Positions 46,277-61,400 of a stretch of 64,000 bases of DNA are shown here, in pieces. Positions within the stretch are counted from its first letter, which is position 1. Every line of letters begins with the position of its first letter. Origin of the DNA: Siphonodentalium dalli (taxonomy: Eukaryota; Mollusca; Scaphopoda; Gadilida; Siphonodentaliidae); contig CP136066.1 in the NCBI GenBank assembly GCA_032622095.1, positions 174,901,164-174,965,163 on the forward strand, given 5' to 3'. The translations under genes were made by a program, and so were the position numbers. The notes under the pieces were generated by a model. That model saw only the letters and a list, made by a program, of their open reading frames with translations, made no database searches and was not told where the DNA came from.

Positions 46277-47515
46277 ACATATCCTCGCGCAAATACGCAC
46301 ATAATCGGCCCATAATGTGAAATAAGTACATAATATGATTATTTAATTGTAAAATAAGCAGATAATAGATCATATCGTTATCTGGTTCTATGGCGCGGGC
46401 CACATTGAAAACACATGTTAAAGAGCTTACACTTGAAAGTCGTAAGTTGGCTTATTTGTGTCATTTTCCGCACACAATCTGTTTACAATCGACTCATTGT
46501 CAGTCGATAATGTGACTATGCTCTCATTTTTAGCACATTATCGACTCAAAATGAGGCGATTCTAAGCAGATTATCTACCTAAAAAAATATTTATTATAAG
46601 CAGATAATGTGCCCGTTTTTTTTTGGGAACAGGCTGTTTAAAACAGTACAATATGGGACTATTTACATACGAAATAAGCCCATATTGGCATTATTTAATC
46701 TAACCTTTTTCCATCAACACGACTTATCAAAGCTACGCTCTTTGTACGGTGTTCTCACTGTGGCTCGCGCCAATCAACGGAATAAGGGTTTAAGCTTAAT
46801 ATGTGCTTATTTCAGAATCAGATTATGGGCGTATTTTCTCAAGAACAGGCTGAAAAATAACACGAATAAACCAACACAAGACTTTCCATGTACATTTCAT
46901 CCTCGTGAAAATAGGCACATAACGGTTTTATTTTAATGTGCGAAATAAGCTCATATTGGCGTTATTTAATATAAGCTTTATATATGGACCTAAAACGCGG
47001 TTTTTTTAAACAGTCCAATATGGGACTATTTTCGTATTATTATTATTATTAATCTAGCTTTTTTCATCGACATGACCAATATCAGATGCACACTCTTTAT
47101 GTTTTATATATGCGACCCTCGCGATTCAATGGCGTAATGGCTATAAGCTCACTGTGGGCTTATTTCTGAATCAAATAAGTCTATTGAATCATATGTTGAT
47201 ATTTATTTCCACTATGAACCTATTTTTGTGAGGATATGTTACGATCAAAAACGGTAGATTTAATAATACCAATATGGGCTTTTTGCGTCCGGAGATAGTC
47301 CCATATTCGACTGTTTTAAAAACTGAATTTTAAGTCCATATAGAGCGTATATTGTGATTAAATAATACCAATAGGGACTTATTTCGCTCATTAAAATAAG
47401 ACCGTTGCGTGCTTATTTGTATGGAAATCATGGTCCCATATTGGACGTTTATCTCCACACAGAGCCTATATTGATATGAGCTTATTTCGCTCATCAAATG
47501 CAATTTAATAATACC
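46277..47515. repeat. family F palindromic repeat domain, block 3 (right edge)
   Basis: Contains a hairpin module (46,470-46,613) and, at 47,060-47,498, the inverted counterpart of the left edge (30,672-31,480 without its MITE). It abuts satellite array 2 directly. Confidence 0.75.
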
Positions 47516-47519
47516 AATT

Positions 47520-49420
47520 AGACCATGAACAAACAAATATTCACCTCCCCACTGAGACCAAAATCCCTTTCATGTGGCCAAATTGTTTTGTTCAGTGCCT
47601 GCCTATATTCTAAAGTCAAATGTGGAATCATTTTCAGAATGAGTAGAGTCTGAGACTGACCCCAAAATATTATTTCATAATCACAGGTGTTGCATGGTCC
47701 ATTGGAATTTATCATGGGTGCTGCAGGTGTTGGGCCAGCTCCGTGCCCTTCAATCCCAACCAGGAGCTCAAACTTCAGTAAATATTTTATGCAGATGCAG
47801 ATCTATCCATTAACAAATTAATGGGTACTGGGCCCAATTCAAGTTAAAAAATACCCAATCGACTTTAAACACAAATATTCACCTCACCTGAGCCCAAAAT
47901 CCCTTCAACGTGCCCAAACATTAAATGGGTTACTGGGCCCAATTCAAGTTAAAATTATCCATTTGACTATTAAACACAAATATTCACCTCCCCCTCAGCC
48001 CAAAATCCCTTCCAGGTGCCCAAATAATATTTTTTTCGGTGTCTGAGATAACACTGACCCCAAAATATTATTTTATAGGTACCAGTGCCATATGTTTTAT
48101 CATGGGTGGTATGGGTGTTGGACTGATTCCTAAGCCTAAAATACCAATATGGCTATTAAAAACACAAATATTCCTCTCCCCTCGCCCAAATTCCCTTCCA
48201 GGTAACAAAATATTTTCTGTTGATCGCCTGCCTATACTCTAAAGTCATATGTGGAATCATGTTTCATAAATGAGTGTTGTCTGATTGAACACTGACCCCA
48301 AAATATGATTCTATAGGCACAGATGCTGTATGGTTTACCATTGGTGCTGTGGGTGTTGGGCTGGCTCCATACTCTTAAATCCAATACGGGAAATCATTTA
48401 CATAGGTGCTTACCTATTCAATAACACTAAAAGCCCTGGATGTAGATATCAATAATGGCACAATATAAGTTAAATATACCAACTTGACTATTAAAATTCC
48501 TAATATTCCACTCCCCTTGACCAGAGCCCAAAATAACTTCCAGGTGCCAAAATATATCATTTTCAGAATGGGCATAGTCTGAGACCCAGAAAAATTATTT
48601 TATAGGCACGGGTGCTGTATGGTTTCATCATGGGTGCCGTGGGTGTTGGGCTGTCACCACACCCTTAAAACCCACTGAGGAGCCCAAACTTTTGCACATC
48701 TTCTTAAACAGATGAATATATTTCCAAAAACACTAAAAGTACTGGAAGTTGATATCTATAATGGGTCACAATTCAAGTTAAATATACCAACTTAACTATT
48801 AAAAAACCCAAATATTCCCCTCCCCCTGACCAGAGCCCAAAATACCATTCAGGTGCCCAAAGAATTGTTTTACCATTGCCTACATATATTCTGAAGTAAA
48901 CTGGATTAATTTTCAGAATAGGTATAGTCTGAGAGAACACTGACCCAGAAATATGTTTTCATAGCCGCTGTATGGTTTCATCATGGGTGCCGTGGGTGTT
49001 GGGCTGTCACCATCTCCTAAAAACCCACTGAGGAGCCAAAACTTTTGCACATATTATTATACAGATGAAACACTAAAAGTACAGGAAGTAGAAATCTATA
49101 ATGGGTCACAATTCACGTTAAATATACCAATTTAACTTTTAAAATACCCAAATATTCACCCCCCTGACCAAAGCCCAAAATCCCATTCATATGCTCAAAT
49201 AAAAAAATTTCTCATTGCCTATATATATTCTAAAAGTCAACTGTAGAGTAATTTTCAGAATGGGTATAGTCTGAGAGATCACCGATTCAGAAATATGTTT
49301 TCATAGGCACGGGTGCTGTATGGTTTTTTTCATGGGAGCTGTGTGTGTTGGGCTGTCTCCATAACTTTAACACCCAACGTGGAGCCCAAACTTTGTGCAA
49401 ACCATTTGTATAGATGCATA
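47520..49420 (-). repeat. satellite array 2, diverged edge monomers
   Basis: Satellite-like but strongly diverged copies with irregular spacing: the TTGCCTATATATATTCTAAA landmark lies at 48,228, 48,877 and 49,215. The 338-bp interval corresponds to the long half alone. Divergence falls towards the homogeneous array. Confidence 0.85.
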
Positions 49421-52400
49421 GTTGCATACCTATCCAAAAACTATAAAAGTGCTGGAAATAGATACCTATAATGGGTCATATGACCCAATTCAAGTTAAAT
49501 ATACCAATTTAACTTGAATTGTCATGGGTGCTGTGGGTGTTGGGCTGTCTCCATACCCTTAAAACCCACTAAGGAGCCCAAACTTTTGCATATCTTCTTA
49601 TAATGATGCAGATCTTTCCAAAAACACTAGGAGACCTAGAAGTATATACCTATAATGGGTCACAGGACCCAATTCCAGTTAAATATACCAATTTAACCAT
49701 TAAAAAACCCAAATATTCCCCCCTGACCAGAGCCCAAAATGCCATTCAGGTGCCCAAATCATCTTTTCCCATTGCCTCTATATATTCTAAAGTGAAATGT
49801 GGAATCATTTTCAGAATGGGTATAGTCTGAGAGATGGCTGACTCAGAAATATGTTTTCACAGGCACGGGTGCTGTATGGTTTTATCATGGGTGCTGTGGG
49901 TGTTGGGCTGTTTCCATACCCTTAAAACCCACCGAGGAGCCCAAACTTTGTGCAAACTATTTGCATAGATGCATACCTATCCACAAACAACAAAAGTGCT
50001 GGAAGTAGATACATATAATGGGTCATATGGCCCAATTCAAGTTAAATATACCAATTTAACTTGAATTGTCATGGGTGCTGGGCTGTCTCCATACCCTTAA
50101 AACCCACTAAGGAGCCCAAACTTTTGCATATCTTCTTATAATGATGCAGATCTTTCCAAAAACACTAGGAGACCTAGAAGTATATACCTATAATGGGTCA
50201 CAGGACCCAATTCCAGTTAAATATACCAATTTAACCATTAAAAAAAACAAATATTCCCCCCTGACCAGAGCCCAAAATGCCATTCAGGTGCCCAAATCAT
50301 CTTTTCCCATTGCCTCTATATATTCTAAAGTGAAATGTGGAATCATTTTCAGAATGGGTATAGTCTGAGAGATGGCTGACTCAGAAATATGTTTTCATAG
50401 GCACGGGTGCTGTATGGTTTTATCATGGGTGCTGTGGGTGTTGGGCTGTTTCCATACCCTTAAAACCCACCGAGGAGCCCAAACTTTGTGCAAACTATTT
50501 GCATAGATGCATACCTATCCACAAACAACAAAAGTGCTGGAAGTAGATACATATAATGGGTCATATGGCCCAATTCAAGTTAAATATACCAATTTAACTT
50601 GAATTGTCATGGGTGCTGTGGGTGTTGGGCTGTCTCCATACCCTTAAAACCCACTAAGGAGCCCAAACTTTTGCATATCTTCTTATAATGATGCAGATCT
50701 TTCCAAAAACACTAGGAGACCTAGAAGTATATACCTATAATGGGTCACAGGACCCAATTCCAGTTAAATATACCAATTTAACCATTAAAAAACCCAAATA
50801 TTCCCCCCTGACCAGAGCCCAAAATGCCATTCAGGTGCCCAAATCATCTTTTCCCATTGCCTCTATATATTCTAAAGTGAAATGTGGAATCATTTTCAGA
50901 ATGGGTATAGTCTGAGAGATGGCTGACTCAGAAATATGTTTTCACAGGCACGGGTGCTGTATGGTTTTATCATGGGTGCTGTGGGTGTTGGGCTGTTTCC
51001 ATACCCTTAAAACCCACCGAGGAGCCCAAACTTTGTGCAAACTATTTGCATAGATGCATACCTATCCACAAACAACAAAAGTGCTGGAAGTAGATACATA
51101 TAATGGGTCATATGGCCCAATTCAAGTTAAATATACCAATTTAACTTGAATTGTCATGGGTGCTGGGCTGTCTCCATACCCTTAAAACCCACTAAGGAGC
51201 CCAAACTTTTGCATATCTTCTTATAATGATGCAGATCTTTCCAAAAACACTAGGAGACCTAGAAGTATATACCTATAATGGGTCACAGGACCCAATTCCA
51301 GTTAAATATACCAATTTAACCATTAAAAAAAACAAATATTCCCCCCTGACCAGAGCCCAAAATGCCATTCAGGTGCCCAAATCATCTTTTCCCATTGCCT
51401 CTATATATTCTAAAGTGAAATGTGGAATCATTTTCAGAATGGGTATAGTCTGAGAGATGGCTGACTCAGAAATATGTTTTCATAGGCACGGGTGCTGTAT
51501 GGTTTTATCATGGGTGCTGTGGGTGTTGGGCTGTTTCCATACCCTTAAAACCCACCGAGGAGCCCAAACTTTGTGCAAACTATTTGCATAGATGCATACC
51601 TATCCACAAACAACAAAAGTGCTGGAAGTAGATACATATAATGGGTCATATGGCCCAATTCAAGTTAAATATACCAATTTAACTTGAATTGTCATGGGTG
51701 CTGTGGGTGTTGGGCTGTCTCCATACCCTTAAAACCCACTAAGGAGCCCAAACTTTTGCATATCTTCTTATAATGATGCAGATCTTTCCAAAAACACTAG
51801 GAGACCTAGAAGTATATACCTATAATGGGTCACAGGACCCAATTCCAGTTAAATATACCAATTTAACCATTAAAAAACCCAAATATTCCCCCCTGACCAG
51901 AGCCCAAAATGCCATTCAGGTGCCCAAATCATCTTTTCCCATTGCCTTTATATATTCTAAAGTGAAATGTGGAATCATTTTCAGAATGGGTATAGTCTGA
52001 GAGATGGCTGACTCAGAAATATGTTTTCACAGGCACGGGTGCTGTATGGTTTTATCATGGGTGCTGTGGGTGTTGGGCTGTTTCCATACCCTTAAAACCC
52101 ACCGAGGAGCCCAAACTTTGTGCAAACTATTTGCATAGATGCATACCTATCCACAAACAACAAAAGTGCTGGAAGTAGATACATATAATGGGTCATATGG
52201 CCCAATTCAAGTTAAATATACCAATTTAACTTGAATTGTCATGGGTGCTGGGCTGTCTCCATACCCTTAAAACCCACTAAGGAGCCCAAACTTTTGCATA
52301 TCTTCTTATAATGATGCAGATCTTTCCAAAAACACTAGGAGACCTAGAAGTATATACCTATAATGGGTCACAGGACCCAATTCCAGTTAAATATACCAAT

Positions 52401-55400
52401 TTAACCATTAAAAAAACCAAATATTCCCCCCTGACCAGAGCCCAAAATGCCATTCAGGTGCCCAAATCATCTTTTCCCATTGCCTCTATATATTCTAAAG
52501 TGAAATGTGGAATCATTTTCAGAATGGGTATAGTCTGAGAGATGGCTGACTCAGAAATATGTTTTCATAGGCACGGGTGCTGTATGGTTTTATCATGGGT
52601 GCTGTGGGTGTTGGGCTGTTTCCATACCCTTAAAACCCACCGAGGAGCCCAAACTTTGTGCAAACTATTTGCATAGATGCATACCTATCCACAAACAACA
52701 AAAGTGCTGGAAGTAGATACATATAATGGGTCATATGGCCCAATTCAAGTTAAATATACCAATTTAACTTGAATTGTCATGGGTGCTGGGCTGTCTCCAT
52801 ACCCTTAAAACCCACTAAGGAGCCCAAACTTTGGCATATCTTCTTATAATGATGCAGATCTTTCCAAAAACACTAGGAGACCTAGAAGTATATACCTATA
52901 ATGGGTCACAGGACCCAATTCCAGTTAAATATACCAATTTAACCATTAAAAAACCCAAATATTCCCCCCTGACCAGAGCCCAAAATGCCATTCAGGTGCC
53001 CAAATCATCTTTTCCCATTGCCTCTATATATTCTAAAGTGAAATGTGGAATCATTTTCAGAATGGGTATAGTCTGAGAGATGGCTGACTCAGAAATATGT
53101 TTTCACAGGCACGGGTGCTGTATGGTTTTATCATGGGTGCTGTGGGTGTTGGGCTGTTTCCATACCCTTAAAACCCACCGAGGAGCCCAAACTTTGTGCA
53201 AACTATTTGCATAGATGCATACCTATCCACAAACAACAAAAGTGCTGGAAGTAGATACATATAATGGGTCATATGGCCCAATTCAAGTTAAATATACCAA
53301 TTTAACTTGAATTGTCATGGGTGCTGGGCTGTCTCCATACCCTTAAAACACACTAAGGAGCCCAAACTTTGGCATATCTTCTTATAATGATGCAGATCTT
53401 TCCAAAAACACTAGGAGACCTAGAAGTATATACCTATAATGGGTCACAGGACCCAATTCCAGTTAAATATACCAATTTAACCATTAAAAAACCCAAATAT
53501 TCCCCCCTGACCAGAGCCCAAAATGCCATTCAGGTGCCCAAATCATTTTTTCCCATTGCGTCTATATATTCTAAAGTGAAATGTGGAATCATTTTCAGAA
53601 TGGGTATAGTCTGAGAGATGGCTGACTCAGAAATATGTTTTCACAGGCACGGGTGCTGTATGGTTTTATCATGGGTGCTGTGGGTGTTGGGCTGTTTCCA
53701 TACCCTTAAAACCCACCGAGGAGCCCAAACTTTGTGCAAACTATTTGCATAGATGCATACCTATCCACAAACAACAAAAGTGCTGGAAGTAGATACATAT
53801 AATGGGTCATATGGCCCAATTCAAGTTAAATATACCAATTTAACTTGAATTGTCATGGGTGCTGGGCTGTCTCCATACCCTTAAAACCCACTAAGGAACC
53901 CAAACTTTTGCATATCTTCTTATAATGATGCAGATCTTTCCAAAAACACTAGGAGACCTAGAAGTATATACCTATAATGGGTCACAGGACCCAATTCCAG
54001 TTAAATATACCAATTTAACCATTAAAAAAACCAAATATTCCCCCCTGACCAGAGCCCAAAATGCCATTCAGGTGCCCAAATAATATTTTCCCATTGCCTC
54101 TATATATTCTAAAGTGAAATGTGGAATCATTTTCAGAATGGGTATAGTCTGAGAGATGGCTGACTCAGAAATATGTTTTCATAGGCACGGGTGCTGTATG
54201 GTTTTATCATGGGTGCTGTGGGTGTTGGGCTGTTTCCATACCCTTAAAACCCACCGAGGAGCCCAAACTTTGTGCAAACTATTTGCATAGATGCATACCT
54301 ATCCACAAACAACAAAAGTGCTGGAAGTAGATACATATAATGGGTCATATGGCCCAATTCAAGTTAAATATACCAATTTAACTTGAATTGTCATGGGTGC
54401 TGGGCTGTCTCCATACCCTTAAAACACACTAAGGAGCCCAAACTTTGGCATATCTTCTTATAATGATGCAGATCTTTCCAAAAACACTAGGAGACCTAGA
54501 AGTATATACCTATAATGGGTCACAGGACCCAATTCCAGTTAAATATACCAATTTAACCATTAAAAAAACCAAATATTCCCCCCTGACCAGAGCCCAAAAT
54601 GCCATTCAGGTGCCCAAATCATCTTTTCCCATTGCCTCTATATATTCTAAAGTGAAATGTGGAATCATTTTCAGAATGGGTATAATCTGAGAGATGGCTG
54701 ACTCAGAAATATGTTTTCATAGGCACGGGTGCTGTATGGTTTTATCATGGGTGCTGTGGGTGTTGGGCTGTTTCCATACCCTTAAAACCCACCGAGGAGC
54801 CCAAACTTTGTGCAAACTATTTGCATAGATGCATACCTATCCACAAACAACAAAAGTGCTGGAAGTAGATACATATAATGGGTCATATGGCCCAATTCAA
54901 GTTAAATATACCAATTTAACTTGAATTGTCATGGGTGCTGGGCTGTCTCCATACCCTTAAAACCCACTAAGGAGCCCAAACTTTTGCATATCTTCTTATA
55001 ATGATGCAGATCTTTCCAAAAACACTAGGAGACCTAGAAGTATATACCTATAATGGGTCACAGGACCCAATTCCAGTTAAATATACCAATTTAACCATTA
55101 AAAAAACCAAATATTCCCCCCTGACCAGAGCCCAAAATGCCATTCAGGTGCCCAAATCATCTTTTCCCATTGCCTCTATATATTCTAAAGTGAAATGTGG
55201 AATCATTTTCAGAATGGGTATAGTCTGAGAGATGGCTGACTCAGAAATATGTTTTCATAGGCACGGGTGCTGTATGGTTTTATCATGGGTGCTGTGGGTG
55301 TTGGGCTGTTTCCATACCCTTAAAACCCACCGAGGAGCCCAAACTTTGTGCAAACTATTTGCATAGATGCATACCTATCCACAAACAACAAAAGTGCTGG

Positions 55401-58400
55401 AAGTAGATACATATAATGGGTCATATGGCCCAATTCAAGTTAAATATACCAATTTAACTTGAATTGTCATGGGTGCTGGGCTGTCTCCATACCCTTAAAA
55501 CCCACTAAGGAACCCAAACTTTTGCATATCTTCTTATAATGATGCAGATCTTTCCAAAAACACTAGGAGACCTAGAAGTATATACCTATAATGGGTCACA
55601 GGACCCAATTCCAGTTAAATATACCAATTTAACCATTAAAAAAACCAAATATTCCCCCCTGACCAGAGCCCAAAATGCCATTCAGGTGCCCAAATAATAT
55701 TTTCCCATTGCCTCTATATATTCTAAAGTGAAATGTGGAATCATTTTCAGAATGGGTATAGTCTGAGAGATGGCTGACTCAGAAATATGTTTTCATAGGC
55801 ACGGGTGCTGTATGGTTTTATCATGGGTGCTGTGGGTGTTGGGCTGTTTCCATACCCTTAAAACCCACCGAGGAGCCCAAACTTTGTGCAAACTATTTGC
55901 ATAGATGCATACCTATCCACAAACAACAAAAGTGCTGGAAGTAGATACATATAATGGGTCATATGGCCCAATTCAAGTTAAATATACCAATTTAACTTGA
56001 ATTGTCATGGGTGCTGGGCTGTCTCCATACCCTTAAAACACACTAAGGAGCCCAAACTTTGGCATATCTTCTTATAATGATGCAGATCTTTCCAAAAACA
56101 CTAGGAGACCTAGAAGTATATACCTATAATGGGTCACAGGACCCAATTCCAGTTAAATATACCAATTTAACCATTAAAAAAACCAAATATTCCCCCCTGA
56201 CCAGAGCCCAAAATGCCATTCAGGTGCCCAAATCATCTTTTCCCATTGCCTCTATATATTCTAAAGTGAAATGTGGAATCATTTTCAGAATGGGTATAAT
56301 CTGAGAGATGGCTGACTCAGAAATATGTTTTCATAGGCACGGGTGCTGTATGGTTTTATCATGGGTGCTGTGGGTGTTGGGCTGTTTCCATACCCTTAAA
56401 ACCCACCGAGGAGCCCAAACTTTGTGCAAACTATTTGCATAGATGCATACCTATCCACAAACAACAAAAGTGCTGGAAGTAGATACATATAATGGGTCAT
56501 ATGGCCCAATTCAAGTTAAATATACCAATTTAACTTGAATTGTCATGGGTGCTGGGCTGTCTCCATACCCTTAAAACCCACTAAGGAGCCCAAACTTTTG
56601 CATATCTTCTTATAATGATGCAGATCTTTCCAAAAACACTAGGAGACCTAGAAGTATATACCTATAATGGGTCACAGGACCCAATTCCAGTTAAATATAC
56701 CAATTTAACCATTACAAAAACCAAATATTCCCCCCTGACCAGAGCCCAAAATGCCATTCAGGTGCCCAAATCATCTTTTCCCATTGCCTCTATATATTCT
56801 AAAGTGAAATGTGGAATCATTTTCAGAATGGGTATAGTCTGAGAGATTGCTGACTCAGAAATATGTTTTCATAGGCACGGGTGCTGTATGGTTTTATCGT
56901 GGGTGCTGTGGGTGTTGGGCTGTTTCCATACCCTTAAAACCCACCGAGGAGCCCAAACTTTGTGCAAACTATTTGCATAGATGCATACCTATCCATAAAC
57001 AACAAAAGTGCTGGAAGTAGATACATATAATGGGTCATATGGCCCAATTCAAGTTAAATATACCAATTTAACTTGAATTGTCATGGGTGCTGGGCTGTCT
57101 CCATACCCTTAAAACCCACTAAGGAGCCCAAACTTTTGCATATCTTCTTATAATTATGCAGATCTTTCCAAAAACACTAGGAGACCTAGAAGTATATACC
57201 TATAATGGGTCACAGGACCCAATTCCAGTTAAATATACCAATTTAATCATTAAAAAAAAAAAAAATATTCCCCCCTGACCAGAGCCCAAAATGCCATTCA
57301 GGTGCCCAAATCATTTTTTCCCATTGCCTCTATATATTCTAAAGTGAAATGTGGAATCATTTTCAGAATGGGTATAGTCTGAGAGATGGCTGACTCAGAA
57401 ATATGTTTTCACAGGCACGGGTGCTGTATGGTTTTATCATGGGTGCTGTGGGTGTTGGGCTGTTTCCATACCCTTAAAACCCACCGAGGAGCCCAAACTT
57501 TGTGCAAACTATTTGCATAGATGCATACCTATCCATAAACAACAAAAGTGCTGGAAGTAGATACATATAATGGGTCATATGGCCCAATTCAAGTTAAATA
57601 TACCAATTTAACTTGAATTGTCATGGGTGCTGGGCTGTCTCCATACCCTTAAAACCCACTAAGGAACCCAAACTTTTGCATATCTTCTTATAATGATGCA
57701 GATCTTTCCAAAAACACTAGGAGCCCTAGAAGTATATACCTATAATGGGTCACAGGACCCAATTCCAGTTAAATATACCAATTTAACCATTAAAAAAAAC
57801 AAATATTCCCCCCTGACCAGAGCCCAAAATGCCATTCAGGTGCCCAAATAATATTTTCCCATTGCCTCTATATATTCTAAAGTGAAATGTGGAATCATTT
57901 TCAGAATGGGTATAGTCTGAGAGATGGCTGACTCAGAAATATGTTTTCATAGGCACGGGTGCTGTATGGTTTTATCATGGGTGCTGTGGGTGTTGGGCTG
58001 TTTCCATACCCTTAAAACCCACCGAGGAGCCCAAACTTTGTGCAAACTATTTGCATAGATGCATACCTATCCACAAACAACAAAAGTGCTGGAAGTAGAT
58101 ACATATAATGGGTCATATGGCCCAATTCAAGTTAAATATACCAATTTAACTTGAATTGTCATGGGTGCTGGGCTGTCTCCATACCCTTAAAACCCACTAA
58201 GGAACCCAAACTTTTGCATATCTTCTTATAATGATGCAGATCTTTCCAAAAACACTAGGAGACCTAGAAGTATATACCTATAATGGGTCACAGGACCCAA
58301 TTCCAGTTAAATATACCAATTTAACCATTAAAAAAACCAAATATTCCCCCCTGACCAGAGCCCAAAATGCCATTCAGGTGCCCAAATAATATTTTCCCAT

Positions 58401-61400
58401 TGCCTCTATATATTCTAAAGTGAAATGTGGAATCATTTTCAGAATGGGTATAGTCTGAGAGATGGCTGACTCAGAAATATGTTTTCATAGGCACGGGTGC
58501 TGTATGGTTTTATCATGGGTGCTGTGGGTGTTGGGCTGTTTCCATACCCTTAAAACCCACCGAGGAGCCCAAACTTTGTGCAAACTATTTGCATAGATGC
58601 ATACCTATCCACAAACAACAAAAGTGCTGGAAGTAGATACATATAATGGGTCATATGGCCCAATTCAAGTTAAATATACCAATTTAACTTGAATTGTCAT
58701 GGGTGCTGGGCTGTCTCCATACCCTTAAAACACACTAAGGAGCCCAAACTTTGGCATATCTTCTTATAATGATGCAGATCTTTCCAAAAACACTAGGAGA
58801 CCTAGAAGTATATACCTATAATGGGTCACAGGACCCAATTCCAGTTAAATATACCAATTTAACCATTAAAAAACCCAAATATTCCCCCCTGACCAGAGCC
58901 CAAAATGCCATTCAGGTGCCCAAATCATTTTTTCCCATTGCCTCTATATATTCTAAAGTGAAATGTGGAATCATTTTCAGAATGGGTATAGTCTGAGAGA
59001 TGGCTGACTCAGAAATATGTTTTCACAGGCACGGGTGCTGTATGGTTTTATCATGGGTGCTGTGGGTGTTGGGCTGTTTCCATACCCTTAAAACCCACCG
59101 AGGAGCCCAAACTTTGTGCAAACTATTTGCATAGATGCATACCTATCCACAAACAACAAAAGTGCTGGAAGTAGATACATATAATGGGTCATATGGCCCA
59201 ATTCAAGTTAAATATACCAATTTAACTTGAATTGTCATGGGTGCTGGGCTGTCTCCATACCCTTAAAACCCACTAAGGAACCCAAACTTTTGCATATCTT
59301 CTTATAATGATGCAGATCTTTCCAAAAACACTAGGAGACCTAGAAGTATATACCTATAATGGGTCACAGGACCCAATTCCAGTTAAATATACCAATTTAA
59401 CCATTAAAAAAACCAAATATTCCCCCCTGACCAGAGCCCAAAATGCCATTCAGGTGCCCAAATAATATTTTCCCATTGCCTCTATATATTCTAAAGTGAA
59501 ATGTGGAATCATTTTCAGAATGGGTATAGTCTGAGAGATGGCTGACTCAGAAATATGTTTTCATAGGCACGGGTGCTGTATGGTTTTATCATGGGTGCTG
59601 TGGGTGTTGGGCTGTTTCCATACCCTTAAAACCCACCGAGGAGCCCAAACTTTGTGCAAACTATTTGCATAGATGCATACCTATCCACAAACAACAAAAG
59701 TGCTGGAAGTAGATACATATAATGGGTCATATGGCCCAATTCAAGTTAAATATACCAATTTAACTTGAATTGTCATGGGTGCTGGGCTGTCTCCATACCC
59801 TTAAAACACACTAAGGAGCCCAAACTTTGGCATATCTTCTTATAATGATGCAGATCTTTCCAAAAACACTAGGAGACCTAGAAGTATATACCTATAATGG
59901 GTCACAGGACCCAATTCCAGTTAAATATACCAATTTAACCATTAAAAAACCCAAATATTCCCCCCTGACCAGAGCCCAAAATGCCATTCAGGTGCCCAAA
60001 TCATTTTTTCCCATTGCCTCTATATATTCTAAAGTGAAATGTGGAATCATTTTCAGAATGGGTATAGTCTGAGAGATGGCTGACTCAGAAATATGTTTTC
60101 ACAGGCACGGGTGCTGTATGGTTTTATCATGGGTGCTGTGGGTGTTGGGCTGTTTCCATACCCTTAAAACCCACCGAGGAGCCCAAACTTTGTGCAAACT
60201 ATTTGCATAGATGCATACCTATCCACAAACAACAAAAGTGCTGGAAGTAGATACATATAATGGGTCATATGGCCCAATTCAAGTTAAATATACCAATTTA
60301 ACTTGAATTGTCATGGGTGCTGGGCTGTCTCCATACCCTTAAAACCCACTAAGGAACCCAAACTTTTGCATATCTTCTTATAATGATGCAGATCTTTCCA
60401 AAAACACTAGGAGACCTAGAAGTATATACCTATAATGGGTCACAGGACCCAATTCCAGTTAAATATACCAATTTAACCATTAAAAAAACCAAATATTCCC
60501 CCCTGACCAGAGCCCAAAATGCCATTCAGGTGCCCAAATAATATTTTCCCATTGCCTCTATATATTCTAAAGTGAAATGTGGAATCATTTTCAGAATGGG
60601 TATAGTCTGAGAGATGGCTGACTCAGAAATATGTTTTCATAGGCACGGGTGCTGTATGGTTTTATCATGGGTGCTGTGGGTGTTGGGCTGTTTCCATACC
60701 CTTAAAACCCACCGAGGAGCCCAAACTTTGTGCAAACTATTTGCATAGATGCATACCTATCCACAAACAACAAAAGTGCTGGAAGTAGATACATATAATG
60801 GGTCATATGGCCCAATTCAAGTTAAATATACCAATTTAACTTGAATTGTCATGGGTGCTGGGCTGTCTCCATACCCTTAAAACACACTAAGGAGCCCAAA
60901 CTTTGGCATATCTTCTTATAATGATGCAGATCTTTCCAAAAACACTAGGAGACCTAGAAGTATATACCTATAATGGGTCACAGGACCCAATTCCAGTTAA
61001 ATATACCAATTTAACCATTAAAAAACCCAAATATTCCCCCCTGACCAGAGCCCAAAATGCCATTCAGGTGCCCAAATCATTTTTTCCCATTGCCTCTATA
61101 TATTCTAAAGTGAAATGTGGAATCATTTTCAGAATGGGTATAGTCTGAGAGATGGCTGACTCAGAAATATGTTTTCACAGGCACGGGTGCTGTATGGTTT
61201 TATCATGGGTGCTGTGGGTGTTGGGCTGTTTCCATACCCTTAAAACCCACCGAGGAGCCCAAACTTTGTGCAAACTATTTGCATAGATGCATACCTATCC
61301 ACAAACAACAAAAGTGCTGGAAGTAGATACATATAATGGGTCATATGGCCCAATTCAAGTTAAATATACCAATTTAACTTGAATTGTCATGGGTGCTGGG

